From the NCBI RefSeq assembly GCF_012489685.1, contig NC_080043.1, positions 54,892,289-54,956,288 on the forward strand: DNA of 64,000 nt. Direction: 5' to 3'. Position numbers and translations under genes: made by a program. Below the pieces are notes generated by a model. It was not told the origin of the DNA, did no database searches, and worked only from the letters and a program-made list of their open reading frames with translations. The DNA is from Lotus japonicus. Its lineage: Eukaryota > Streptophyta > Magnoliopsida > Fabales > Fabaceae. This document shows, piece by piece, positions 21,622 through 50,463 of the stretch (position 1 is its first letter; the number at the start of each line of letters is the position of its first letter).

Positions 21622-23597
21622 TTCTGAACGCTGGTGTGAGATCCTCGAGATAGGATTAGTGTAGGAGTAGAGTCTTAGCTCTGAACATCATTTGTTTCCT
21701 TGGGGACAGGGTAGTTTCCCACCTATAGCTTTTTGTGTGGTTTCTTTACGGGAATCACAGAGAGTTGGTTGGACTTACGAGGTCTTGTTTCCAGGCCGAT
21801 TGGGCTAACTTATTCTCGTTTTTGAGGTTTGTGTTGCGGACACTTCACCTTTACTTTGGTCTGTACATATTGCCTACGGGCGTTACACTTTTCTTCTTTT
21901 CGTCACTGGAGGTTACTCGTGATGAGGTTGCTACTTACAGCGGGGGTTGTAATTTATATTGTATATTAGTTCTGTTGTCTTTCGCATTTGCGTTTTATTT
22001 ATTTCAATCTTGTTTATATTATCGACGAAAAAAAATATATTCACGTTTTTTCGCTTTAAGTTTCTTTTGGTTACTAAAGTGATGCCACCGAAATCGGGGT
22101 GTTACATATATCTATCTTCAATATCTATATACATATGTAAAGGAGACTTGAGTTTTTGCACTCCTTTACATTAAATGCATTAAATAATAAAGCATTTCTT
22201 TTTATATTAATACCTTTAATAATAAAATAAAAAATTAAATAAAATTTCTTAAGTTAATAATCTATTCAACTACCTACTAAAATCTCCTATATACTTATGC
22301 AAAGCAAATTTGAACAGTAAAATTAAATACAGAAATAAATAATAAATATCTTTTGTATTAAATACACTAAATTAAAATATTGAAAACTAAAATAAAAACT
22401 ACATCCACTTTATTATTCATTATATTAATTATTAATTGTTAAGCATTTCAATTGCCCATATTTAAATTTTTTTAAAATTAAATATTAAAATTTAAAAATT
22501 TTCAAGTTCTCTTATTGAAAATTAAATAATTTAAATTTTAATAATTTATTACAACTTGAGGTGAATTTTTTTAAAAATAATAATAATTGAAATTGACAAC
22601 CTTTACATTAATGACAATAATATATTTTTAATAATAATTTTCTTATATTCTATACTAATTGTTAATAATAATTATAAATTAAAATTAAAATTATTTTAAT
22701 TTTCGTTATCAATCATAAGTTGAGAAATTTTTCAAAAATAACAAATTAAACTTATTACTATTTCTTTATTAATAAATAATGTTAAAAAATATTTGAAATT
22801 AAAAAATGTCTCTGTATGGTATTTATTATTACTATACCGAATGTATGTATTATTTGAAAACGATTCTTTAAATATGATTTTTATCTATTATATAGATGTA
22901 AAAATAACTTGAGGAATTTACTCAAAAAAAAAAACTTGAGGAAGAATAATAGAGAAAAATAATTATAACAAAATTTGAGTAAATTTAAGTTTACTAAATA
23001 ATATTCTAAAATATTAAAATTATGACTCATTATAGTTATAATTTTTAAAGTTAAAATTATTTCATTTTTGATAAAAAAAAGTATAAAAAAATGTTATTAT
23101 AACTTATATTAAAACCTTATTACTTGATTTAAAATATTTCAAATTCACTTAAAGGATTTTTCAAATGATTAAATAAATAAATTATTAAATTATTTTTTAA
23201 GGATAAGTTATGATTAAAAAACAGAATAACATCTGGGGATAATATTCTCTCTAACTGAGTATCAATGTTCACAACCGGATATATGATAAATCAGTCTCTC
23301 TGCAATTGAAACCACAATAATAAACCCAAAACAGAGAACCCAAAACAATAGAATATGTTACAACCAAAGTTTCTAAAACTAATTCAATGCTAATTATTAA
23401 ATATCAATTACTAAATTTGAGTGATGTTATTTATTTACGGAAATAGATATTTTGTACGAGCAATTTAATACACCAAAACTATTATTTTGATGTCTCAACA
23501 CGATTTTTCATTATATTTATAGTAAAAAATAATTTTTATACAATATTAAAAAAATTTGTGTAAATAAACTCGTGCGTTGCACGGGTATTATTTCTAG

Positions 23598-25154
23598 TAT
23601 ATATGTAAAGCTCACTTGAGTTTTTACATTAATTACATATTGTGGTTATCATTTAATGATTCTTTTTAATATTGCTACTTTTATATTTTTTATCAAGTAA
23701 TTATTGATTATAATAGAGTATTTTTCCTAATTAAATACATATATGATAATAAATAAATTAAATATCTTAAAATAAATTATTAAAATTAGAAGGAATATTT
23801 AAAATATTATGCATATCATATTTATTATAAAAAATAAAAGAATAACTCAAATAAATTCATTTTCCAAAATAGTTTAATTTTGAAATTTTGGGTTGATAAT
23901 AATTATAATTTATATTAAAAATGTGTTTTTGGTAATAATATTTAATATGATTTTTACATAAATAAGGACATATTGCACTAACTTTCCCTGAGGTTTATTA
24001 TTGTTGCACTCACCTATAATAGGAAAAAAAAAGTAGTATACAATAAAGTGTTTAATGAACTTCCTAAATGCAATTATATTTGGTATACTTTAAATTTTTC
24101 TTAACTGATAAAAAATAAAAATTATTCTTAACCAACTTCCACTTATTTTTATCTTTATATTCATAGTAGACGAGCTTATGAAGTTTTTTAACAAAGTCTT
24201 TACAATTTTTGTTAGTTTTTTAACCACATGTATCATCTACTGAGGAAACCATGTTCTACTCAAGTGTGATTAAAGTCAAAGGTCTCTCATAGAGTACAGT
24301 TCTTAATGATCGAACCTTAAGAATTAAAGAGTTAATTTTAACCACTATGATAAATATACATCAGATAGAACGATTTGTGTTTGTAAATTGCACTTATAAA
24401 GTTTTTTCAATTTTTTACTATCTTCAAAATTGTAAAAAGTTTATATTAAATAAAATAAATTATTATCTGTCATCGAATGATAGCTCAAGTGGCAAGAGCT
24501 AGAGGACATATGGGTAGGGTGGGGGAGGTCAAAATATCAATCCATGAAGGGTGCAATATATCTTTCTGGTGTACCAAAAAGATAAACTATTATCTTAATT
24601 CATTTATCAACTAATAAAATTAAAAAAAATGTAATTTCTTACAAACTTCATATTAACTAATTAAATTCTTATTAAACAATAAATAATATAATTTTTTATA
24701 TGCATCACTAAAAATATTTTTCATAATTAAACTTTTTCGATACCATTGTTCCCATAAAAATTCAATTGCAAACATTGCTTTCAAGGTAAAAACATGCATA
24801 AAAGTAAGAGAGAAACATCATTTTGCACAAAATAAAAACTAAGTTATTCAACTCTAATTATATATTTCCCTCCTTTTACTTATTATAGAGAGTGTACTAT
24901 TATGAAAGCATATGATCATGAAATGAATTGAAAATTAATTTTAGTAAGCAACATAAAATATTTTTTAATATACTAAAAAATTAGTTTACAATAAATATTT
25001 TATTAAACTTTATCAATGTAATTACATTTCATATATTTATCTAATTTTTAATTATCTACTACACAATACATTTACTATATTATTACATATACGAAGATAA
25101 ATTTAACATATAACTTAAAAAAAACCCTGTGCAACGCACGGGTTTAATTTCTAG
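23598..25154 (+). mobile_element. Non-autonomous Helitron (copy C)
   Basis: The 5' subterminal motif ATGTAAAGCTCACTTGAG (23602 on) resembles copies A and B. The 3' end has a hairpin GTGC-aac-GCAC within CCCTGTGCAACGCACGGG (25125-25142) and terminal CTAG (25151-25154) followed by T. The body is about 1.5 kb, AT-rich and without coding potential. It abuts copy B head-to-tail. A SINE lies inside it. Confidence 0.65.
24476..24582 (+). repeat. tRNA-derived SINE-like copy
   Basis: An A-box-like TAGCTCAAGTGGCAAGAGCT (24481-24500), then ATATGGGTAGGGTGGGGGAGGT, a weak B-box-like ATCAATCC and a tail ending GTACCAAAAA. The same unit occurs inverted at 50351-50463 and, decayed, at 48493-48600. The pol III boxes and three dispersed copies indicate a SINE rather than a tRNA gene. 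Confidence 0.6.
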
Positions 25155-27192
25155 TCTTAATAGAAAGCTTACTAACTCCTTAATTAACCTTGTTTTTTGA
25201 GTTATCTTTCTATATAATATAACTAAAACATAAATAAATCCAAACTTTTTCTAATATGATCAAACCATCTATACATTTGTGCTATTCAAATGGTTAATTT
25301 GTTCCATTTAATTTTTTGTGCTTGTTGTGGTATCCTAAAACAATTCAAGGCGTGGTACTCAAACGAGTTACATTAGCAGTAAAAATTTATATATCTGTTA
25401 AAAGTTCGACTTTATTATATCATAGTAATGTATTATTCCATTATTAGAGACGTGAAATTTGTTTGTTGTGTTTTTTAACCTTTATTCTTCCGTCAAATAC
25501 GATTATTTGACGCGCATCGCCACTACCATCGTTCGTCATTACTACTTGTCTATTTTTCATTAAAAAATAAATTTTATGGGATGAAGTTAATTAAAAAGTA
25601 AAATCAAATTTGAAAATGTAAAATTTACGTTGAACAATATAATAATAATCTATTAAATAACTTAGTGTAGGTATTACACCAAAAAAATATTATACGTACC
25701 ACAGAATTTGCCATAACTTTTTTGGTCGATATGAATGGAGTTGATCACGGATCAGGGGCCACTTCCACAAAATTGGATGTGAAGTTCTAATCTATAATTA
25801 ATTAAGATCAATTAGCCAAAAATGGATGTGTGAAGTACAACTACAATGTGAGATGATAGTGAAGCAAAGGATAGGTATGTAACAGGCACAATGAACCCGA
25901 GGGAGGCCATGATTCTCATGCGGATAGAAGGGGTGGTAAATAAAAGGTGAAAGCGATAGAAGCCAAGGACAAAACCGTATGAAGATTGAAAGATTTTATA
26001 TCTATGTTATGTTATGTAGCTATTGTCATAGTCAAGGTAGGATTAGGAATCGCTACAAACTAGCGGCAGACTCGCCTTTATGGCAATTTGAAAAGTTAAT
26101 GCGACGAACATGATAAGATGACTGTCCAAAAAGCACTCCACATGGTCATGGGGCCAATAATATGATAGCATGATCCATCAGACACTACTAGATCTCATGA
26201 TACATATCTCATCATACTTAATTTTTTTCTTTCTTGAGCGATTATATGTAAATATACTGTTCTCTACACATCCAATCAATATTACATATATGTTAGTGGG
26301 GATTTTTAACCATCACAAGAATTTATGGGGTTAAAAATTTCTGTCAACGTAATGTCATATCGTTAGAAATTGTATGTCTGACCATCATTTTCGTTCTTTC
26401 TTATGTGCTCCTCATGTTGACAACTTTAATAATTTCTCTCTGTTTTGATCTTCGTTTCACCTTGCTCATGATTTATTTCATTTATTAATCCTAAAGAAAA
26501 AAGTTCTATGGGAAGTAATCATGTAGTAGATGCTCGCTTTATTAAGATAATAATACATACTTTTAAAATAAATGTGTTTTTACGTTATCTTAATTAGATC
26601 TGAATACACACTTAATCTTTGTTATAAAAAGTTCATCATTCTATAGGTAAACCTAAAGAAACAACAAATATCTTTGCCCCAAAATAAAAAATAAAAATTT
26701 ATCTCCGGGATCAATTGAATCAATAAGCCAAATAGAAAAACCAAAGACACATAAAGATGCACGAAGTTTTGGCCAATTTCATTTTGGGTGTAGTTAACAT
26801 AGTACATGTTTATAGTTTAACAATTTATTGTAAAGTAAAAATAATTAATTCTCGAAAAAAATCATGTGAGAAGTTTTTAGGTGTTAGACTTAACTATGAG
26901 TTTAGTAGAGAATATCTCGGATTCTAATGTGGTAAAGGTAGGCAAATAGAGCAGTGGTGTGTTGAATGTCTACGACGAAAGAGTTAGTGTTGAAGGCATT
27001 CTGACTCTCAAGTCAGTTTTAGATCAGAGAGATAAACTAAAAGTTTAAGAATAAACGAATGAGGAAATGAGTAATGCTTATGTAATTGAATGACAAAACT
27101 TACACCTATATAGCTTAACACAAATTGTAGTTGAAGCAGCTTTAGTCTCGCGAAAAACTTCTGAGATGATGTTCACACCTTGACATCCTTTG
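25155..27192. other. AT-rich intergenic stretch, nothing identified
   Basis: I find no coding exon, RNA gene or repeat with clear ends. 25700-26200 is slightly less AT-rich but has only short frames. 26900-27190 (the left flank of the TRIM element) could be old LTR sequence, but no ends are visible. Confidence 0.6.
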
Positions 27193-27197
27193 AATCA

Positions 27198-28032
27198 TGT
27201 TCCAGTAATGAACACTCAAGAAGGGTACAGGCCCCAAACCCTACCAGAGCCAGAGTCTAGTAATAGCCTAGTCCTTTAAAATAAATGTCAAAAGGTCCTT
27301 TACAATGATCGTAAAGTCCCCTTTTATAGAGGTTACATGGAGCCTTAATTTTGCTACTAATGGGGCTTGTTGTGCCGTACTTCGCTTTGCCTAACTCCCT
27401 TACGTACATCAACTGCCCCTAGTGTTTGCCCTAAGGGGGTCCCTAATCTCCTAAGTCATTTCCCTCGCCCTTGGCGAGTTCCTTTCTCTTGGGTCTTATC
27501 CGTCCCTGGGCGGGTCCCTCTTGGGTATGGGGGCTCAGCCAGTCCACAAGTCCACAAGACACCGAGCTTGAAGCATTAAAGCACAATGTGTCTTTAAAAT
27601 GCATTTGATCGCCAATTCCTTTCAATTCCTAGTCATTCGCCCGCTGGGTGAACGCCATTTACCTAGATACGGCGCCAAAATGTTCCGGTAATGAACACTC
27701 AAGAAGGGTATAGGCCCCAAACCCTAGCAGAGTTAGAGTCTAGTAATAGCCTAATCCTTTAGAACAAATGTCAAAAGGTCCTTTACAATGATTATAAAGT
27801 CCCATTTTATAGAGGTTACATGGATCCCTAATTTTGCTACTAATGGGGCTTGTTGGGTCGTACTTCTCTCGGTCCAACTCCCTTACATACATCAACCGCC
27901 CCTGACATTTGCCCTTAGGGGGTCCCTAATCTTGTAAGTCATTTTCCTTGCCCCTGGCGAGTTCCCTTCTCTCGGGTCTTGTTCGTCCATGGGCGGGTCC
28001 CTCTCTTGGGTATTGGAGGCTCGCCTAGTCCA
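27198..28032 (-). mobile_element. Complete TRIM-like LTR element, 835 bp, TSD AATCA
   Basis: Two direct repeats, 27198-27546 and 27681-28032 (about 350 bp, high identity), start TGTTCC and end AGTCCA on the plus strand. They enclose only 134 bp. On the minus strand the right repeat is followed at 27678 by a TGGCGCC primer-binding site, so the right copy is the 5' LTR. Each LTR has a TATA-like TCTATAAAA (minus strand, near 27329 and 27808). AATCA flanks both sides (27193-27197 and 28033-28037). No protein is encoded, so it depends on enzymes of a larger element. I see no clear polypurine tract. Confidence 0.85.
27681..28032 (-). repeat. 5' LTR of the TRIM-like element
   Basis: 352 bp, TG...CA ends, adjacent to the primer-binding site TGGCGCCGTATC on the minus strand (27678 leftward). 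The partner LTR is 27198-27546; scattered substitutions between them show the insertion is not brand new. Confidence 0.82.
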
Positions 28033-28037
28033 AATCA

Positions 28038-29363
28038 TTAATCATGTTAGTTTTAATTTTGCTCGGCTAGTTGTCAGACGAGATAGAACATTACTTCGTC
28101 ATGGCCGACCAAGTACCAACACAATATTTATTTGATTGTGAAACTTGTGGACCAACCATGATAATATTGTACCTTATGGCCTGAACTAGATAAATTATTG
28201 AGGAAAATTAAGTTAATCAAAACATAGTAATTAATAATATATAACTTATTTATGATCTTCACACAATGGATGATAAGAGATCAAAAAATATACTAACAAG
28301 ATCTAGTACAATTGGTAGATAGCTGAGTTCTTTAATTAAGCATTTAGTTCAGAGTTTAATCATGAACGGTGGATGTGAAGAAAGAATTATTGGGAGAGAC
28401 TTATCCACTTAACGTGTTATCCGAATCTCAAAGGGATTAGTATCATATTTGTGAAAAAAAAATTAACAATGTATCGCTTCTCATTATTGTGATTTCTATA
28501 TGGTGCATATATTCCGTGGCACTACGCATAAAAGTACACCATGTTGAATTATGGATTCTTTTGTTATTGCAAAATTGTAAAAAAAAAAAGCATGGTTTTA
28601 GTACCCTTATCCAAATAGAGAGTTGTGTACCCTTATCATGATTAAACCGTAAATTATAAAAAAAAAAAATGACAGAAAATAACAATAAGGTAAAAAAATA
28701 TATTATTCTATTGTTTTGAACAAGTATCGGAAGTAATCACTAAATATAAATGAGTTTCTTCCGTGCCAAGATATTTTAGATGATACTAATATGTTTTTAA
28801 GTTACCAGTTATTTTAAGTTTTTTCTTATTCTAGTGTTGATTTTTTGTTGCTTCTTTTATTTTATTTATACTTTAAATAGCAACTAATTTTTTTTATTTT
28901 TTGGTAGTATAAAGATAATATGAGAGAAGTCCCATATAAATAAAAGATGAAAATATCGATATGTGAATCATTTGTCCCACACGTGAGAAAAAAGACACAT
29001 GAACTCGGATTCAAATCATGTGGGAAAAAAGAAACAACCACTAGGAATGTTTTATCCCCCTTTATGTCAGTGCAGGTTTCCAATAATTTTCTAATGTCGG
29101 AGATTTATTAAGAAAAAATGAAGAGCACGTTAACGCTACATGCCAAATGAAAATTTTACTTAAGGACACTTTACTTTTAATATATTATAAAATTACTATT
29201 ATCCTAATGTTTGACTAACTAATTTTTTCATCCTTAGCTAATTTTAGGTCAATTGATATTTATAAATGTTTCTAACTTTTATTCATGCAATACATTCTGA
29301 GTCATTTGCGAATGGTAAACATCATGTTTTTTTTATAAGCTGGTAAACATCATGTGATTGAAG
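28038..29363. other. AT-rich intergenic stretch, nothing identified
   Basis: No convincing coding, RNA or repeat feature. Several homopolymer A/T runs and short open frames typical of random AT-rich sequence. Confidence 0.6.
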
Positions 29364-29368
29364 TGCTG

Positions 29369-29780
29369 TGTTGGGAAACATAAGAGCTGAAGAAAAAAAT
29401 AAAACACAATCACAACATAAGAAAATTATGTGAAAACTCCAAAATCGGAAAAAAAAACCACGACTGCTGTCTAAACCGACAACCAGAGAAATATCACTAT
29501 GTGAAAATTGTTACAACACATAGACTTCTCTCACTCTCACCCCAATGCCCTAGTACAACCACACTCTCACAAAGCAAATATTAAACTAAGTCAGATATAA
29601 GCTTAAAGTGCTACTAAATGGTGCATCTAAAAACAAAGAACTTAGGTCCGATATATAGCCTTGGTCTCCCCCTTGTTTCACCACACTAAGCTATGCGGGA
29701 CTTCTCCAATAACTAATTTTTAACCTCCTTCTTTATTTTAGAAACTTGGACAATGTGGGACTTGACAATCAACCCCAACA
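29369..29780. repeat. Probable solo LTR, 412 bp
   Basis: It begins TGTTGGGAAACAT and ends AACCCCAACA, giving TG...CA termini that are inverted repeats (TGTTGGG). The flanks TGCTG (29364-29368) and TGTTG (29781-29785) agree at four of five positions. A TATA-like stretch lies near 29651. No internal coding. A MITE with short TIRs is an alternative. Confidence 0.5.
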
Positions 29781-29785
29781 TGTTG

Positions 29786-31309
29786 AACACATTGATCAAA
29801 TAACTATTTCCCTTCCATATTAGCATTGAAATCTTCCTAGAAGCCATGTTAAATAGGCAATTAGTAAAATTGTAACTGCATCAACCCAAGTTTATCTGCA
29901 ATTTCACAATATAACCACAACTATAACAGCAACCACAACCGCGATTTTAAAACTTGCTAGCAGCCATGTTAAACAAGCAGTTAGACAAACATCAAGCCTT
30001 TATTTCCATCCAATTTTATATAAAAACTATACTCACTCAATATTGATGAAAATTTGTGATTGCAGTCACACATCAACCAGCCTGGTCTCACGTGTCTACT
30101 TTCATAACCGATCTTTTATTTTTGAGGGGTGGGGGTTGCACGCTCTAGTTTTGATCCAGCAAGATATTACATGATCTAATTTGTCAGGTATTACAAGATA
30201 TTATTTTCATATGAACTTGTCTTTTTTTTTGTTTTGTTTTTCACTTGCCCAAAATAATTCCACTAAACACAGAGACACAAAAGTCGTTCCCTCCAAACAA
30301 ACCGGTCGGTAGAACATGCAGAAACCAATGTGCTGATGAGTAACTGATACAATCCCTACGCATTGATTCTCTGTTTTTGTTGCTTTTTCCTTCTTGACAA
30401 CTCACTCCACTATCTTACTCAGACCAGAAATCATTACAATTTGAAGGTAAAAGTGCCACTATTTGTTGGTTCCTGAATCTGAATGTTACCTCTTGATTTG
30501 ATGTCTTAATGATTCAGGGCTTAAGAGCAAAAGAGGGTTATAACAATGGGTACAGGAGCCATGTGAACAACAGAGCACAGTGATTGGTGCCAACCCCTTT
30601 TTGACAATGATTCAGATTCTCCTTTTTATCTCCCCCTTCCACTTTTCCTCTTGCCATTTCTAGAAATTCAACTTTTGATCATTTTATCAAGTAGTGTGTG
30701 TGCAGCTGCTTTCTGAAGAAGAATAAGCACAACTTCACAACACAACCTCATCATCATCATCATCAATTTTTCTAACTCAGCTTGAGGTATGTTCTAGTAC
30801 TATAGTACTTCCCAGCACTATAAAAATAAAATTAACAATAAATCAAAAGGTTACCTGCTGAAAAGTTTTTACTCTAAGACAGATCCTCCTTCAGCATGCA
30901 TGTTCCATCAATTTTTGTACTAATAATTTGCTTGCTACTTGAATTTGTATGGGTGTGGCCCTTAACTACTAGTATTTGCTATTAATTAGAAAACAACCCC
31001 TTCTTAAATTGATGTCTACTCAAGGGCATAGATAATTAAAAATTATTTGATGTGTCTCCTTCCTCCCTTGTCTAATTAGACCTCACATTATAAATTGACA
31101 AACCCAACCCAATCAATATGAGGCACTCAATTTCTTACACTAAAGCAACAACACACATTAAATGTAAATTTCATTGTTGAGAGTATTTGATAACATGCAA
31201 TTCAATTCTCAAAACCATCACTCTCTGGTTACTGATCATTACTATTACTATAACTAGTTGAAGCAACAACTACCTTACCAAATTTGTAACAAACATTTTC
31301 AGTTACCAA
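29786..31309 (+). promoter_or_regulatory. PHOT1: PHOT1 upstream region and probable 5'UTR intron
   Basis: No other gene lies here. A consensus donor CTTGAG/GTATGTTC at 30787 and an acceptor CATTTTCAG at 31302, eight bases before the ATG, suggest a 516-bp intron in the 5' UTR, with transcription starting upstream of about 30780. Pyrimidine-rich and CATCAT tracts (30750-30770) fit a 5' UTR. Promoter elements cannot be named with confidence. Confidence 0.45.
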
Positions 31310-48160
<16,851 letters not shown>

Positions 48161-48490
48161 TTAACACATTATCTTGTGGCCTTGTAGATTTAGATAATGG
48201 AGTCTCATAGCATTCAAGAAACACATGATCACGAATTCTTTGGGGTTCTTTTTTTTTTGAGAGAATAATGGAATTTCAATTTCCTGCTTGAGTTGTGTAC
48301 AGTTTCAACATGTTCATTGTAATAATATATGAATGGAGATCTCCCACAATTTTTGCTAGTGTGTGGTGCTTTAGTTGCCTGGAGTAAGAGATTAGGGGTG
48401 TCGTCATTGTGCACTTCAACAGCTATTCAACCACAGCGTCTATGTGTGCAAATTCTTGTATATTTTTAATATAATTTTTTGAGTAAGTTA
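48161..48490 (+). other. PHOT1 3' flank / probable 3' UTR
   Basis: No coding feature. An alternative 3' splice pattern is possible: donor GAAAG/GTGTCT at 48077 and acceptor CTTGTAG at 48187, with the (TC)n tract between. The poly(A) site cannot be placed. Confidence 0.4.
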
Positions 48491-48492
48491 AA

Positions 48493-48600
48493 ATATGTAC
48501 GGTAAGAATTTTTTTTTTACATCGAAAAGATAAACTACGACCCTCCAGGTTTGATTCATGGACCTCCCCTCCCCAACCCATATGCTCACCATAAATCAAC
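48493..48600 (-). repeat. Decayed SINE-like copy with oligo(A) tail
   Basis: On the minus strand, CATATGGGTTGGGGAGGGGAGGTCC...GAATCAAACC leads to a T/A-rich tail ending in ten As. It matches the unit at 24476-24582 in inverse orientation; the A box is poorly kept. Confidence 0.5.
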
Positions 48601-49310
48601 TAAGTATTGTTAAATTATTTTTAGAAAATTGCTTTCAAGCAATCTCCAAATGTGTGTTTGAATTAATTTATTTACTAAAATATTACTGTATTTTTTTAGA
48701 AAGCAGAAATTTATATATATGGAAAAATAGACAAAAGCACAAAACTCAACTCCAAAAGGAAAAAGAACCCCAAACCAGGCTAAAATTCAGAAGAATAACA
48801 ACGGACCTCTCAAAATTACCCACAGAGGAACAAACTGAGAAGTCTGAGGAACACCACCCGAGACACAAACGCATCCAACAAAACTACCACAGAACCTAAA
48901 GACCCCAGGAAAAGGAAAAAGGGGGAAACCAAAAAAACTTTGCGAGGAGGACCATGATATCAACAGCAAAAAAAAGGAGAAACCACCACTACTACAATGA
49001 CCTGCGGGCACGAATCTCGACTGCTATCTGGTTCAGAACAGTCTCATTTGTACAATCGTAACGAATATCCATATAATTCCTCATCAAAAGGGCACTCCTT
49101 ACTCTAGTCATGATACCATAAGGCTCTGAAAAACTCTATGGATAAAACCATCAGCTAATTCATTTTGTTTGCTTCCAATGAACCTGAATCCTTAACTATC
49201 AAAGAACCACTAGTAACCCCAACAAGCTCCTTCTTCTTCCCACCTCTTTTCACAAATTTCATGGGTCTTCCCTTATGCCTGATCAGATATATAGTCCCAC
49301 CACCAACTGT

Positions 49311-49442
49311 GATCAGTGGCGGAGGCACATGGGTGACTTCTCCCTACTTAGTCACCCCTGGTTTTTGGTCCTCTGTGATCAGTGGCGGAGGCACATGGGT
49401 GACTTCTCCCTACTTAGTCACCCCTGGTTTTTGGTCCTCTGT
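49311..49442 (+). repeat. 66-bp tandem duplication at the hAT left end
   Basis: The unit starting GATCAGTGGCGGAGG at 49311 repeats from 49377 with no visible change. It duplicates the hAT left terminus plus three flanking bases. Confidence 0.92.
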
Positions 49443-50027
49443 GGGAGAAGCTATCGTGATCCATCACTTCTTTGGTCCCCTCTAGTTTAATGATCATATT
49501 TTTCGTTTTTGCCTCTGGTTGTGTCAATAAAGCTGGCATGGGGACCTCAAGCTTCGTCTCTCTGTGCCTTGTTTTACTGTGTTTCTGCAGGCTTCCTTGC
49601 TGTGGTACCAAGGTCATGTTTTTGCTGAATGGCTCCGACTGCTGAACCTTTTCTTCTTTGTTTTCTTTGCCCTCTGCTCTGTTTACTTTCCTCTATATGT
49701 TTTTGTTTTGTCTTTCTTCCTTTTTTCTGGCCCTTGTGATCCTCTCCTTTGTTTGATCCTTGGTGCTTTTTTGTACTTGTCCTGAGCCTCTTTGTGCCCA
49801 TGGTTGCTTCTTAATTCCAATAAAGTGATTTTGCTTTAAAAAAAATATACATATCTCTTGTACTTAAACTATCTTTTTGTTTTAAATTCAAAAAAAAAAA
49901 ACTATCTTTTTGTTTTCACCAAAATACTTATGTTTTTTTTCATATTCTTCTTTATTTGATAAGAATCAAAATTTTCTTACAATTATATTTCTTAGTCCCC
50001 CTTCTGAAATTTCTACCTCCGCCCCTG
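49314..50027. mobile_element. Non-autonomous hAT element, 714 bp, TSD ACTGTGAT
   Basis: The termini CAGTGGCGGAGGCAC and (inverted) CAGGGGCGGAGGTAG are short hAT-type TIRs, flanked by the perfect 8-bp duplication ACTGTGAT at 49306-49313 and 50028-50035. The interior has no transposase but resembles a LINE 3' end on the plus strand (AATAAAGTGATTTTGC before an A-run near 49830), perhaps captured. It sits in a minus-strand reading frame. Confidence 0.85.
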
Positions 50028-50350
50028 ACTGTGATAGATGATAGATGACTCCGCCTAGGACATACACACCCCCTTAAGCTACTTTGGACGACCACACCCT
50101 CTTTTTGAAACCTCTCTATTATCATACCCATAACAAGAAACGCTACCTCGACCTCAACAATTTGGCTCTCGTACATCAAAAGAAAAGCTGAATGATTAGA
50201 ACAATACAAAGGCGCCTCAATGACAGATTGCCAAAGAACGGAGCCAGTTGTGCCACCCCAAGGATTTTTCATATGAAACCGACGAAAAGCCACTTCCAAA
50301 GCTGGTATAGCTTTAAGAAGGTTAAGAATACTTCTAAAAAATATTTGTTT

Positions 50351-50463
50351 TAACTTTTTTTTGGTACATCGGAAACATAAATTGCATCCGCCAGGAATTG
50401 ATCCCTGGACCTCCCCTACCCAACCCATATGTCTCTCCAGCTTCTACCGCTTGAGCTATCATA
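50351..50463 (-). repeat. tRNA-derived SINE-like copy
   Basis: The minus strand reads TGATAGCTCAAGCGGTAG (A box, complement of 50443-50460), then CATATGGGTTGGGTAGGGGAGG, a B-box-like GATCAATTCC and the tail GATGTACCAAAAAAAA. This is the best preserved of three copies. Confidence 0.65.

Larger units (their letters stand above)
18188..22106 (+). mobile_element. Giant (3919 bp) solo LTR, copy 2, TSD TATAT
   Basis: It starts TGTAAGACCC and ends GGGTGTTACA, flanked by TATAT at 18183-18187 and 22107-22111. It is collinear with copy 1 (9003-13165) along most of its length: TATATATAGC near 9720/18900, GGGCAGGTCATGCCG near 10945/20120, GTCGCAGAATCGACTTT near 11408/20809. The minisatellite is replaced and the LTR-embedded frame has an internal deletion. 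No internal retrotransposon domains are present. A solo LTR is the simplest reading. Confidence 0.8.
18165..23597 (+). mobile_element. Non-autonomous Helitron (copy B), split by a giant solo LTR
   Basis: The 5' end is TCTATATATC, the motif ATGTAAAGGAGACTTGAG follows near 22135, and the 3' end has a hairpin CGTGC-gtt-GCACG (23571-23583) and terminal CTAG (23594-23597) followed by T. This is the textbook plant Helitron terminus. Removing the solo LTR 18188-22106 plus one TATAT leaves about 1.5 kb of AT-rich, non-coding DNA. No Rep/helicase is present, so any movement would need an autonomous partner. Confidence 0.68.
48690..50340 (-). pseudogene. LINE-like remnant interrupted by a small hAT
   Basis: The minus strand carries a frame from about 50340 to 50036 that continues, once 49314-50027 and one target repeat are removed, in the same frame to a stop near 49173 (C-terminal part RHKGRPMKFVKRGGKKKEL). 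A T/G-rich non-coding tail then runs to an A-run near 48690, typical of plant L1-like 3' UTRs. I do not recognise the protein. Its assignment to a LINE rests on the 3' tail. Confidence 0.45.

Noticed and set aside
24481..24500. Possible tRNA gene because of an A box
   Set aside because: No cloverleaf can be formed from what follows, and the unit is repeated elsewhere with an A-rich tail, so it is a SINE.
27367..27625. 60-70 codon frames around 27400-27620
   Set aside because: They lie in the TRIM LTR and are not kept in its sister LTR.
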